Below, in pieces: positions 16,430 to 25,135 of a DNA stretch of 64,000 nucleotides. The stretch covers positions 2,751,757-2,815,756 of the forward strand of contig NZ_OY763408.1 of the NCBI RefSeq assembly GCF_963667405.1, written 5' to 3'. Below the pieces are notes generated by a model. That model was not told where the DNA came from. It was given only the letters and a program-made list of their open reading frames with translations, and did not search any database. How positions within the stretch are numbered: position 1 is the first letter of the stretch; every line of letters starts with the position of its first letter. Source of the DNA: an uncultured Sphaerochaeta sp. GTDB lineage: Bacteria; Spirochaetota; Spirochaetia; Sphaerochaetales; Sphaerochaetaceae. Both the position numbers and the translations under genes were made by a program.

Positions 16430-17422
16430 ATGGCAAGGATGGTAACGATTTTCAGCGGTCAGTGGGCTGACCTTCCGTTTGAGACACTGTGCAAGACTGT
16501 CAGCGAGATGGGATATGATGGCGTGGAGATTGCCTGTTGGGGTGATCACATGAACGTGGAGAAGGCTGCAAAGGATCCTACCTATGTAGCTGAGAAGCTC
16601 GCGGTCCTGAAGAAGTACAATCTTGGCTGCTATGCCTTGGGCAACCATCTTGCCGGCCAGTGCGTCGGTGATGCGTTCGGCGATCCCCGTCTTGCAGGCT
16701 TTGCTCCCAAGAGTCTTGCCGGCAACGACCAGGCGATCAGGGATTGGGGCATCCAGCAGATGAAGTATACCGCCCAGGCGGCAAAAAACATGGGATGCAA
16801 GGTGGTGACCGGCTTCATGGGTTCCCCCATCTGGAAGTATCTCTATTCGTTCCCTGCGAATTCGGACAAGCTCATTGAGGATGGGTATCAGGAAATCTAT
16901 GACCTGTGGACCCCTATTCTGGATGAATTCGACAAGGCAGGGGTGACATTCGCCCTTGAGGTACACCCCTCTGAGATTGCCTATGACTACTACAGCACCG
17001 TAAAGCTTCTTCAGACCTTCAAGGGAAGAAAGACGCTCGGACTGAACTTCGATCCCAGCCACCTGCAGTGGCAAGGAGTTGATCCCGCTCTCTTCTTCCG
17101 CGATTTCGCCTCCTCGATCTACCATGTGCATATCAAGGACAGCGTGGTCAAGCTCGATGGCAGAAGCGGCATCCTCGGCTCCCACCTTGCCTTCGGCGAC
17201 CTGAGACGCGGTTGGAACTTTGTCTCCCCCGGTCATGGTGATGTGAACTTCGACATGATCATCCGCGAGGCGAATGCAGCCGGCTACCACGGCCCGCTCT
17301 CCGTCGAATGGGAGGACAACGGGATGGACAGGCTGTTCGGGGCCAAGGAAGCGCTCGAACTGGTGAGAAAGATTGACTTCGAGCCCTCGAACGTGGATTT
17401 CGACGGGGCAATGGAGAATTGA
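16430..17422 (+). CDS. Sugar phosphate isomerase/epimerase-type TIM barrel (second copy)
   Basis: This 330-residue protein has AAGGAG upstream of its ATG. It belongs to the xylose-isomerase-like barrel family, subgroup with a long insert, and has FALEVHPSEIAYD, LGLNFDPSHLQWQGVD, YHVHIKDS and LSVEWEDNGMD supplying the four metal-binding acidic and His positions. Relatives occur beside Gfo/Idh/MocA dehydrogenases in inositol and 3-keto-sugar pathways. Its TGA shares one base with the ATG of the ABC ATPase gene (TGATG), so translation is coupled. Confidence 0.85.
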   Translation: MARMVTIFSGQWADLPFETLCKTVSEMGYDGVEIACWGDHMNVEKAAKDPTYVAEKLAVLKKYNLGCYALGNHLAGQCVGDAFGDPRLAGFAPKSLAGNDQAIRDWGIQQMKYTAQAAKNMGCKVVTGFMGSPIWKYLYSFPANSDKLIEDGYQEIYDLWTPILDEFDKAGVTFALEVHPSEIAYDYYSTVKLLQTFKGRKTLGLNFDPSHLQWQGVDPALFFRDFASSIYHVHIKDSVVKLDGRSGILGSHLAFGDLRRGWNFVSPGHGDVNFDMIIREANAAGYHGPLSVEWEDNGMDRLFGAKEALELVRKIDFEPSNVDFDGAMEN

Positions 17423-18927
17423 TGGGCGAACCTACGATCCTGCTGGACCTGGAAGGCATAGTCAAGGAGTTCTCATCCGTCCGTGTTCTGGACCGGGTTT
17501 CCTTCGGTATTGAAGAGGGGGAGATCATGGGACTGATCGGGGAAAACGGCGCAGGCAAGTCGACGTTGATCAAGATCATCAGCGGCATCTACCAGAAGAC
17601 GGATGGAACCATCCGTCTTGGTGGACAGGTCGCCGAGATCCCCGACTACATCACGGCGAAAAAACTGGGGATCGGAATCGTTCCCCAGGAGTTCAACCTG
17701 ATCAACTACCTGACCGTCTATGAGAACATCTTTCTCGGCAGTGAACTGCACAAGGGCCTTTTGCTCGACAAGACTTCCATGCGCAGGGAGGCTGAGGCAC
17801 AGCTGCAGCTTCTGAAGATGCCTTTGGATGTGAACAAGCTGGTCAGCAACCTCTCGGTTGCAGAAAAGCAGATGGTTGAGATAGCGAAGGCCATGATCCT
17901 CGATGCCCGCATCCTCATCTTTGATGAACCCACCACCACCCTCACCGCTGTGGAGGTGCAGACACTGTTCGACCTGATGCGCAAGCTCAAGCAGAAAGGG
18001 GTGACGATGATTTTCGTCTCCCACAAGCTGCAGGAGATCCTGACCATTTGCGATCGGGTGACGGTGCTTCGGGACGGAAAGCTTGTCAGCGTGGATAAGG
18101 TTGGCGATCTCACCACCCAGGCCTTGGCCAAGAAGATGGTGGGGCGTGACTTCAACCAGGTCTTTCCGGAGAAGATCGACAGCACGGGTAAACCCAAGAT
18201 CCTGGAAGTGGAGAACCTCAGTTCAGGCACGGTGGTCAAGGATATCTCGTTCGATCTGAAAAAGGGTGAGATCCTGGGGTTTGCAGGACTTGTAGGAGCC
18301 GGGCGCACCGAAACCATGGAAGCGTTGATGGGTCTGAGGAAGACCGAGAAGGGATCGGTCCGCATCCAGGGCAAGGCGGTAAAGATCCGCAGCGCCAAGG
18401 ATGCGGTCGCCTATGGTCTGGGGTATATCAGCGAGGACAGGCAGGGCAAGGGAGTGGTCATGAACTACGACATTCCCAAGAACATCAGCCTCATCTCCCT
18501 GAAAGAGAAATACCTCAAGCGTGGCCTGATCGACAAGAGCAAGGAGGACGAGGCATCCGAACACTACATCAAGGAGTTCAGGATCGTCGCGGCCTCCAAG
18601 AAGTCCCAGCTGAGGTTCTTCAGCGGTGGCAACCAGCAGAAGGTCTATCTCTCGCGCTGGATGGATACCGATCCCTCGATTCTCATTCTCGATGAGCCGA
18701 CCCGCGGCATCGACATCAACTCGAAGAAAGAGATCTATGAGTTCATCCACCGCCTTGCAGAGGAAGAGATCAGTTGCATCATCGTCTCCTCCGAGATGGA
18801 GGAGATCATCGGGATGTGCAACCGTGTCTATGTGATGCGGGAGGGGAAAATGGCCGGCTGCCTCGAGAAGGAGCAGGTCACCGAGGAAAACATTGTGTTC
18901 CAAGCAACAGGCATAAAAAAGGTGTAG
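17422..18927 (+). CDS. Sugar ABC transporter ATP-binding protein, RbsA/MglA type
   Basis: The protein has 501 residues from ATG 17422 (a TTG one codon earlier is possible). It has two fused nucleotide-binding domains. The first has Walker A GENGAGKST, signature NLSVAEKQ and Walker B ILIFDEPTTTL. The second has the usual degenerate P-loop GLVGAGRTE, signature FSGGNQQKV and Walker B ILILDEPTRGID. This layout is diagnostic of the CUT2 class, which imports monosaccharides such as ribose, galactose, xylose or inositol. Permease and binding-protein genes follow immediately. Confidence 0.95.
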   Translation: MGEPTILLDLEGIVKEFSSVRVLDRVSFGIEEGEIMGLIGENGAGKSTLIKIISGIYQKTDGTIRLGGQVAEIPDYITAKKLGIGIVPQEFNLINYLTVYENIFLGSELHKGLLLDKTSMRREAEAQLQLLKMPLDVNKLVSNLSVAEKQMVEIAKAMILDARILIFDEPTTTLTAVEVQTLFDLMRKLKQKGVTMIFVSHKLQEILTICDRVTVLRDGKLVSVDKVGDLTTQALAKKMVGRDFNQVFPEKIDSTGKPKILEVENLSSGTVVKDISFDLKKGEILGFAGLVGAGRTETMEALMGLRKTEKGSVRIQGKAVKIRSAKDAVAYGLGYISEDRQGKGVVMNYDIPKNISLISLKEKYLKRGLIDKSKEDEASEHYIKEFRIVAASKKSQLRFFSGGNQQKVYLSRWMDTDPSILILDEPTRGIDINSKKEIYEFIHRLAEEEISCIIVSSEMEEIIGMCNRVYVMREGKMAGCLEKEQVTEENIVFQATGIKKV

Positions 18928-18933
18928 TGCAAG

Positions 18934-19905
18934 ATGGGTGAAAACAAAATCGTTTCCTATATCAGAAAATTCAGGTTCAAGGACCACTCACTGGGGATGG
19001 CGTTCATCATCCTGATTGTCATCGCCACCTTTGTGGGATGGCCCAACTTCCTGAAGGTCAGGAACCTGACGAACATCCTCAGGCAGATCTCCTATACCGG
19101 GATCATCAGCCTCGGGATGACGCTGATCATCATCAGCGGAGGCATCGACCTCTCCGTTGGTTCCATGGCAGCCTTCGTGGGAGGAATCTCAATCTTCTTC
19201 CTCAACCTCTTCGGCCCCACCTCGACACTGGGCATCGTGCTGACCTTTCTCTTCGCCCTCTTCCTGGGATCTGCCTGCGGGGCGCTCAACGGCATCATGG
19301 TGGCGAAGTTCAAGATGGCACCGTTCATTGTCACCCTCGGTACCATGTCGATCTTCCGCTCCCTGATCCAGTACTTCTCCAATGCAGGAACCATCCTGTC
19401 GGTGAATATGGACTATGGCAAGCTCGGAAGCAGCATGTTCCTCGGTCTTCCGATCCCTGTCTGGTGCTTCATCATCGTCGGCATCATCCTGCATGTCGTG
19501 CTCAACCATACCAGCTTCGGCCGTTACCTCTGTGCAACCGGAAGCAACGAGCAGGTGGCCAGGTATTCGGCAATCAACGTGGCAGTGGTCAAGTTCCTTC
19601 CCTATGTGATCACCGGTTTCACGGTAGGCGTGACTGCAGTCATGTGGTCGAGCCGTCTGAACTGCATCAATCCCAGCGACTGTGCCGGCTACGAGATGGA
19701 CGCCATCGCTGCTGCGGTCATCGGCGGTACGCTGATGAGCGGGGGAAAAGGGAGCATCATCGGTACCATGATGGGTGCCGTGATGCTCGGCATCATCAAC
19801 AACATGCTGGTCATGGGAGGCATCAGTGCCTTCCTGCAGCAGGCTGTGAAGGGTTTTGTGATTATTGTTGCGGTACTGCTTCAGTACAACAACGGTAACA
19901 AATAA
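18934..19905 (+). CDS. Sugar ABC transporter permease, RbsC type
   Basis: The protein has 323 residues and 8-10 membrane segments. The CUT2 permease signatures are GMTLIIISGGIDLSVGSM near residue 58 and the later YEMDAIAAAVIGGTLMSGGKG loop. It forms the membrane channel as a homodimer with the ATPase encoded just upstream (6 bases away). A binding-protein gene follows after 15 bases. Confidence 0.95.
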   Translation: MGENKIVSYIRKFRFKDHSLGMAFIILIVIATFVGWPNFLKVRNLTNILRQISYTGIISLGMTLIIISGGIDLSVGSMAAFVGGISIFFLNLFGPTSTLGIVLTFLFALFLGSACGALNGIMVAKFKMAPFIVTLGTMSIFRSLIQYFSNAGTILSVNMDYGKLGSSMFLGLPIPVWCFIIVGIILHVVLNHTSFGRYLCATGSNEQVARYSAINVAVVKFLPYVITGFTVGVTAVMWSSRLNCINPSDCAGYEMDAIAAAVIGGTLMSGGKGSIIGTMMGAVMLGIINNMLVMGGISAFLQQAVKGFVIIVAVLLQYNNGNK

Positions 19906-19920
19906 ACAGGAGGATTGGAA

Positions 19921-20919
19921 ATGAAGAAAGCATTGGTAATCGTTCTCTGCTTGGTCTTCTCGGTTGGCTTGGTGTTTGCCCAAGGCGTCAAGGAAACAAG
20001 TGTTCCCAAGATCGGTATTGCAGTACCTTCTCCCGACCACGGTTGGACCGGTGGTATCGGCTGGTGGGCTGACAAGGCTGTCAAGGAACTGCAGGAGCAG
20101 TATCCCGGCAAGTATGAGTTCAAGGTTCTGCATGCTGACGGCTATGCAAAGCAGATTTCCGATGTCGAAGACCTGATGGTCTGGGGCATGGATTATCTGG
20201 TCATCCTCCCCCACGAGTCCGCTCCGCTGACCCCGGTGGTGAAGGAAGCACACGCCTCCGGCGTGAAGTGCATCGTTGTTGACCGCGGTCTGACCGACAC
20301 TACGTTCGGGTATGTCAATCTTGCAGGCAACAACCCTGAGATGGGCAAGGTCTCCGGCATCTTCATGCGTGACTACATGAAAGCCAACAAGCTGACCAAG
20401 TACGTCGCCATGGGTGGTATGCCGGTCGTCATCGACGGCGAGCGCATGAATGCCTTCTTCGACGAGATGACCAAGGAACCGACCCTGGTCAACCTCGCTG
20501 GTGGCAGAAGCTACGATTTCGCCGACTGGTCGACACAGAAGGGCCTCGAACTGATGGAGAACTACATCCAGATGTATCCCGAGATCCACGCTGTATTCTG
20601 CCAGGATGACGATGTCATGACTGGTGTTCTGCAGGCTATCAAGGAGAGCGGCCGCAAGGACATCAAGCTGGTATTTGGTGGCGCCGGTTCGAAGGCAGCC
20701 TATGAGATGATCATGAACAACGATCCGCTGGTAAAGGCAACCGCCACCTACCATCCGTCGATGGTCTATGATGCGATCATGTACTGCCTCGATGTTGCCG
20801 AGGGAAGAAAGAGTGCAGATTTCCACACTGCAAAATCCCCGACTTCGGTGGTACTTCCCTCCGTTTTGGTCGACAAGAGCAACGTGATGGATCACTACGA
20901 CAAGGATTCTGTGTTCTAG
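19921..20919 (+). CDS. Periplasmic sugar-binding protein of the CUT2 transporter
   Basis: The start at 19921 has AGGAGG 8 bases upstream and gives 332 residues. Residues 1-21 are a signal peptide (VGLVFAQG cut site). The mature protein has the two-lobed type I periplasmic-binding fold, with IGIAVPSPDHGWTGGIGWW, DYLVILPHESAPLTPVV and AVFCQDDDVMTGVLQAIKE. It delivers an unknown monosaccharide or polyol to the permease. It is the last gene in the operon and ends before a strong terminator. Confidence 0.92.
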   Translation: MKKALVIVLCLVFSVGLVFAQGVKETSVPKIGIAVPSPDHGWTGGIGWWADKAVKELQEQYPGKYEFKVLHADGYAKQISDVEDLMVWGMDYLVILPHESAPLTPVVKEAHASGVKCIVVDRGLTDTTFGYVNLAGNNPEMGKVSGIFMRDYMKANKLTKYVAMGGMPVVIDGERMNAFFDEMTKEPTLVNLAGGRSYDFADWSTQKGLELMENYIQMYPEIHAVFCQDDDVMTGVLQAIKESGRKDIKLVFGGAGSKAAYEMIMNNDPLVKATATYHPSMVYDAIMYCLDVAEGRKSADFHTAKSPTSVVLPSVLVDKSNVMDHYDKDSVF

Positions 20920-20944
20920 GTCATGGGTTTTTCACTCGATTCCC

Positions 20945-20975
20945 ACAGGCTGTTGGTTTTCCAACAGCCTGTTTT
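20945..20975 (+). terminator. Intrinsic terminator of the CUT2 sugar operon
   Basis: ACAGGCTGTTGG pairs perfectly with CCAACAGCCTGT across TTTT and runs into TTTT, 26 bases past the binding-protein stop. Confidence 0.9.
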
Positions 20976-21010
20976 CGTCAGCAAATGCACGCAACGCATG
21001 TCGAAACTTC

Positions 21011-21040
21011 TTGTCCAGCTTGCGCTTATATGGATATGAT
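21011..21040 (+). promoter_or_regulatory. Candidate promoter of the GGDEF/HD-GYP gene
   Basis: TTGTCC (21011-21016) and TATGAT (21035-21040) are 18 bases apart. The implied start near 21047 would lie after the in-frame ATGs at 21030 and 21036, which leaves the translation start in question. Confidence 0.4.
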
Positions 21041-23945
21041 ACCAAATAGGAGTAGTTCGATCAAAAAGAAAAACAGCCTCACCCGCCGATTTGTCATTGC
21101 CTTGATTCTTATTCTAATGGCACTGCTGACAATCGGGTACATCAAGCTCTCCCTCACTGCCAAAGCGATTGAAACCAATCGCATGGTGAACCATACCTAT
21201 TCAGTCATCACAGAACTGAAAACACTCACCCGTACCTTCCAAAACATCCGTATTGCCGAGCGAGGCTATCTGCTTACCGGCGATCGCATCTACCTGCAGG
21301 AAATCGGGGTCAGCACCTACTCCTTCGACCAGCATCTGATCAAGCTGACGATCCTTACCCGCGGGCATGCAGAACAACAAGCACGACTGAAAGAGCTGGA
21401 CAAAACCTTCGACCATCTCATTACCGATGCGGTGCAGCCACTGTTGCGTTACCGCGACGAGATGCAGCATGACTTCGACCTGTTGTTGGAAAGCGACAAG
21501 CTTCCCGGACTTATGGAAGTCTCAAAATCCATCACCAACGAGCTGGAATCGATCCTTGATGCGGTTGAGAATGAGGAGTATTCCCTCCTGGAAATCCGTA
21601 CCCTTGAGATGGAATTCTGGTATGATCTCGACCGGGTCGTAACGCTTCTCGGTCCCCTGTTCATCATCCTCATCACCTTCTTTGCAGGGCGTGGGGCGCT
21701 CAGGAAACTTGAGCGCTACCGACAGCAGCAAGAGACCGACCAGCAGGATCTCAGGGATGCACGTGACCGATTCGCCAGCGTCATCACCGGATCGAATCTC
21801 GGCACCTGGGAGTGGGACCTCTCCACCGGGGATATCCAGATCAATGCAACGTTTGCCGAGCTCTTGGGGTACCAGCTCAAGGAACTGGAGCCCATGACGT
21901 ATGACAAATTCAAGGAACTCATTTTTGCAGAGGACCTTGATCGTGCGCTTCAGATCCTCTCCAAGCACTACAAAGGAGAGTTGGAATACTTCAGCTGTGA
22001 CTTCAGGATGCACCACAAGGACGGCCATCCAGTGTGGATCCTCGGCCGAGGCAAGGTAATCCGCTTTGATGAGAATCACAAGCCGATGGTGATGACCGGT
22101 ACCCATGCCGACATCTCCAAGCGGGTGGCGGATGAGCAAGCGCTTGCCCGGAGCGAAGAGGAAAACCGCAAGCTGTTTGAGGCAATGAACCAGGGCTTTG
22201 CCTACTGCCAGATCCTTACGGACGAAAACGGCGTGCCGAACGACTATCGCATCCTTCGTGCGAATGAGAATTTTGAGTTGCAGACCGGATTGGCAGCCAG
22301 TGCTTCCGTCGGAAAACGCATCACCGAACTCATCGATGTGGTGGAGCCCTACTGGTTTGAAAACAACGGCAAGGTTGCCCTTACCGGCCAGTCCATGACC
22401 TATGAAGCCTACAATGCAGGGCTTGGACGCCTCTTCAGAATCTCCGCTTTCAGTCCGGAATACGGACATTTTGCTATGATCATTGACGATATCACCCAGC
22501 AAAGGGCTACCGAGCAGCAACTTGCCTATGAGAAGACACTGTTGGAGACAACGTTGCTGTCGGTAGGCGATGGAGTCATCTCCACCGATGAGAAAGGCAG
22601 GGTCCAGTTCCTCAACAAGGCAGCAGAGGAGTTGACCGGATGGTTGAGTGATGAAGCGAAGGGACGAAACTTCGAGGAAGTGTTCAGGATTCTCTGCGGC
22701 AAGAACCGCATGGTTTGTCCCAACCCCGTTGAACAGGTATTGAAGGAAGGAAAGCGCATCGAGCTGGCTGAGGATACCATCCTCATCGCGCGCGATGGCT
22801 TTGAGCGTTACATCAATGACAGTGCCGCCCCCATCTTCAATCATACCCATGCGATTACCGGGGTGGTCCTGGTCTTCAGGGACAGCACTGAGCAGCGCAA
22901 GAAACAGCATGAGATCATTTCGCTGAGTTTCACCGACTCACTGACAACGCTGAACAACAGGCGCTACTACGACCAGATCAAGAGTGAAGTGGACAAGGAT
23001 CCCTTCTACCCGCTTACGTTGGTGGTGGCCGATGTCAACGGACTGAAACTCACCAACGATGCATTCGGGCATGAGGCTGGGGATGACCTGCTGCGCAAGG
23101 TTGCCGAAGTACTGAAAAAGACCTGCCGTGAAGATGACATCATAAGCCGCATTGGGGGTGATGAGTTCGTACTTCTCCTTCCCCAGACTGACGCCTTGCA
23201 TGCCCAGGCCATCGTAAAACGCATCAACGATGCTCTGCTCAAGGAAGAGATCAGGGGAATCCAGGTTTCCGTGTCCTTTGGATATGCCGTCAAGGAAGAG
23301 GAAGAACATCTCTTTGAGGATACCTTCAAGATTGCCGAGGATGTCATGTATCAGAACAAGCTGTCCAGCAGCACGGTGTTCAAGAAGAAGGTCATCAACT
23401 CCTTGCTTGAACGTCTCTTCAGCAGGGACAGCACCAGTGAGGAACACAGCAAGCTGGTAGGATCCTACTGTGCAGCCTTTGCCCGTGAGCTCGGATATCC
23501 GAACGATGAAGTGGAAGAGATGCAGCTGGCAGGCATCTATCACGACCTTGGCAAGATTGCCATCGATCCCTCCATTCTGACCAAGAGTACCGATCAACTC
23601 ACCAAGAGTGAGGCACTGGAGCTTCGCAGGCATGCTGAGATAGGGTATAACATTCTCCGAAGCGTTGGAGAGTACGCCTCCTTTGCCGAGGCAGTTCTCT
23701 ACCATCATGAGCGCTACGATGGGAATGGGTATCCACAGGGGTTGAAACGGGATGAAATCCCCCAGCAAGCCCAGATACTGGCCATCTCCAATACCTATGC
23801 CGATCTTACCGGGCCGAATTTCGAATCACACCAGCTCTCACAGAAAGAAGCCATACCCTTCCTTCGAAAGAAGGCGAATACCCTTTTCAACCCGGATTTG
23901 GTTGAGTTCTTCATCACCAAAGTCCTTGACAAGACACAAAGCTGA
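21030..23945 (+). CDS. Membrane sensor with CHASE3-like, PAS, GGDEF and HD-GYP domains
   Basis: Counted from ATG 21030 the protein has about 971 residues. After a short basic tail it has a first membrane helix, a helical extracytoplasmic CHASE3-like domain, a second membrane helix (LLGPLFIILITFF), three PAS-like regions, a GGDEF domain and an HD-GYP domain. GGDEF is intact (SRIGGDEFVLLL), with the product-inhibition RxxD (REDD) five residues before it. HD-GYP has YHDLGK and HHERYDGNGYP, but a later metal Asp position reads ISNTYADLT, Asn for Asp, so phosphodiesterase activity may be weak. It probably makes or breaks c-di-GMP in response to an outside signal. AGGAG at 21048 precedes an in-frame ATC, an odd possible start. 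Confidence 0.85.
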   Translation: MDMIPNRSSSIKKKNSLTRRFVIALILILMALLTIGYIKLSLTAKAIETNRMVNHTYSVITELKTLTRTFQNIRIAERGYLLTGDRIYLQEIGVSTYSFDQHLIKLTILTRGHAEQQARLKELDKTFDHLITDAVQPLLRYRDEMQHDFDLLLESDKLPGLMEVSKSITNELESILDAVENEEYSLLEIRTLEMEFWYDLDRVVTLLGPLFIILITFFAGRGALRKLERYRQQQETDQQDLRDARDRFASVITGSNLGTWEWDLSTGDIQINATFAELLGYQLKELEPMTYDKFKELIFAEDLDRALQILSKHYKGELEYFSCDFRMHHKDGHPVWILGRGKVIRFDENHKPMVMTGTHADISKRVADEQALARSEEENRKLFEAMNQGFAYCQILTDENGVPNDYRILRANENFELQTGLAASASVGKRITELIDVVEPYWFENNGKVALTGQSMTYEAYNAGLGRLFRISAFSPEYGHFAMIIDDITQQRATEQQLAYEKTLLETTLLSVGDGVISTDEKGRVQFLNKAAEELTGWLSDEAKGRNFEEVFRILCGKNRMVCPNPVEQVLKEGKRIELAEDTILIARDGFERYINDSAAPIFNHTHAITGVVLVFRDSTEQRKKQHEIISLSFTDSLTTLNNRRYYDQIKSEVDKDPFYPLTLVVADVNGLKLTNDAFGHEAGDDLLRKVAEVLKKTCREDDIISRIGGDEFVLLLPQTDALHAQAIVKRINDALLKEEIRGIQVSVSFGYAVKEEEEHLFEDTFKIAEDVMYQNKLSSSTVFKKKVINSLLERLFSRDSTSEEHSKLVGSYCAAFARELGYPNDEVEEMQLAGIYHDLGKIAIDPSILTKSTDQLTKSEALELRRHAEIGYNILRSVGEYASFAEAVLYHHERYDGNGYPQGLKRDEIPQQAQILAISNTYADLTGPNFESHQLSQKEAIPFLRKKANTLFNPDLVEFFITKVLDKTQS

Positions 23946-23959
23946 CCTACCATAAGGGA

Positions 23960-25135
23960 ATGGACACACAATCTGCATTGATATCCCTCCTCAAGGAGAT
24001 GATCGCCATCCCCAGCCCTTCGGGAGAAGAAGGAGCTCTGGTGGAGTTCCTTGCCCGAAGCTGCAAGGAACTAGGGTTTGATGAGTTGCATATTGACCGC
24101 TACGGAAGCCTCACCGCAACCATGGTCGGTACCAAACCCGGAGCCCATCTTCTGCTTGATGGGCATATCGACACGGTAGGGGTGGAAGATCGCCCTGCAT
24201 GGAAGCACGATCCTTATCGGGCAGAAATTGCCGACGGCTTGCTGTATGGACGGGGAACCAGTGACATGAAAGGGGCTTTGTGCGCCATGCTCCTGGCTGT
24301 AAGTACCTATGCAAAGCAGACCAGTCATCAATTTGGTGGCCGGATTTCGGTCTCCGCCACCGTCTGTGAGGAGTGCTTTGAAGGTATTGCCGCCCGACTG
24401 ATAACGAAGCGATGCAATCCCGATGTTGTGATTGTGGGCGAAGCCACCGAATGCAAGCTTGCCATCGGACAGCGAGGAAGGGCTGAGATTGTCCTGCAGA
24501 CCTTCGGCAAGAGTTGCCACTCCTCCAACCCCGAGCAAGGAAGCAATGCGGCCCTGCACATGATGAAACTGCTCCCCTATCTTGAACAGATCGAAGAGCC
24601 CTTCCATCCAGTCCTGGGGAAAGGCATCCTGGTGCTTACCGACCTCATCAGCTCTCCCTACCCCGGTCGTTCGGTCCTTCCCAGCCTCTGCACTGCGACA
24701 TTCGACAGAAGGCTGGTTTGTGGGGAAACCCAAGCGTCGATACTTGCATCCATCCAAGAAGTGATCGGAAGAGCAAAACAAAAGGACCCAGCGCTTGAGG
24801 CAAAGGTGTTTCTTGCCGAAGGGTCGATGCACTGTTATACCGGTGAGGAAATCAGCGCAGTCCGCTTCTTTCCTGCCTGGCTGTTGGAGCCGGACCATCC
24901 GGTGGTCCGTACCGGCCGCAAAGCGCTTCGGGAAGCAGGCCTCCCAGACGAACTCTCCCACTACAGCTTCTGCACCAATGCAAGCCACTTCTGTGCAGAA
25001 GCGGGCATACCCACCCTTGGATTCGGGCCTTCATTCGAAAGACTTGCCCATGTTGCGGATGAGCATATCAGCGTGGAACACTTACGCTTGGCTTACCGGG
25101 GGTACCTCAGCCTGCTCTCCCATTTTTGTCCGTGA
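23960..25135 (+). CDS. M20-family metallohydrolase, YgeY/ArgE-like
   Basis: The protein has 391 residues. It has the di-zinc hydrolase pattern: LLLDGHIDTVGVED (His and the catalytic Asp), YGRGTSDMKGALC (bridging Asp), ATVCEECFEG (catalytic Glu pair), GEATECKLAIG and, near the end, THASHF-like TNASHFCAEAGIPTLGFGPS. The DRRLVCGET and YTGEEISAVRFFPAW stretches resemble YgeY, a relative linked to purine or selenium-dependent catabolism in enterics, although no selenium genes are nearby. The expected reaction is amide-bond hydrolysis on an acylated amino acid or dipeptide. The ribosome binding site (AAGGGA) is unusually near the ATG. The last 54 bases overlap the convergent MFS gene. Confidence 0.8.
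   Translation: MDTQSALISLLKEMIAIPSPSGEEGALVEFLARSCKELGFDELHIDRYGSLTATMVGTKPGAHLLLDGHIDTVGVEDRPAWKHDPYRAEIADGLLYGRGTSDMKGALCAMLLAVSTYAKQTSHQFGGRISVSATVCEECFEGIAARLITKRCNPDVVIVGEATECKLAIGQRGRAEIVLQTFGKSCHSSNPEQGSNAALHMMKLLPYLEQIEEPFHPVLGKGILVLTDLISSPYPGRSVLPSLCTATFDRRLVCGETQASILASIQEVIGRAKQKDPALEAKVFLAEGSMHCYTGEEISAVRFFPAWLLEPDHPVVRTGRKALREAGLPDELSHYSFCTNASHFCAEAGIPTLGFGPSFERLAHVADEHISVEHLRLAYRGYLSLLSHFCP

Noticed and set aside
19189..20895. 568-codon minus-strand frame opposite the CUT2 permease and binding protein
   Set aside because: Rich in His and Asp as is usual for the reverse of coding DNA here; no motifs, and the opposite strand is clearly coding.
20985..21000. ATGCACGCAACGCAT as a second copy of the 15241 operator
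   Set aside because: Only the outer four bases are symmetric, and it stands after the operon terminator, before an unrelated gene.
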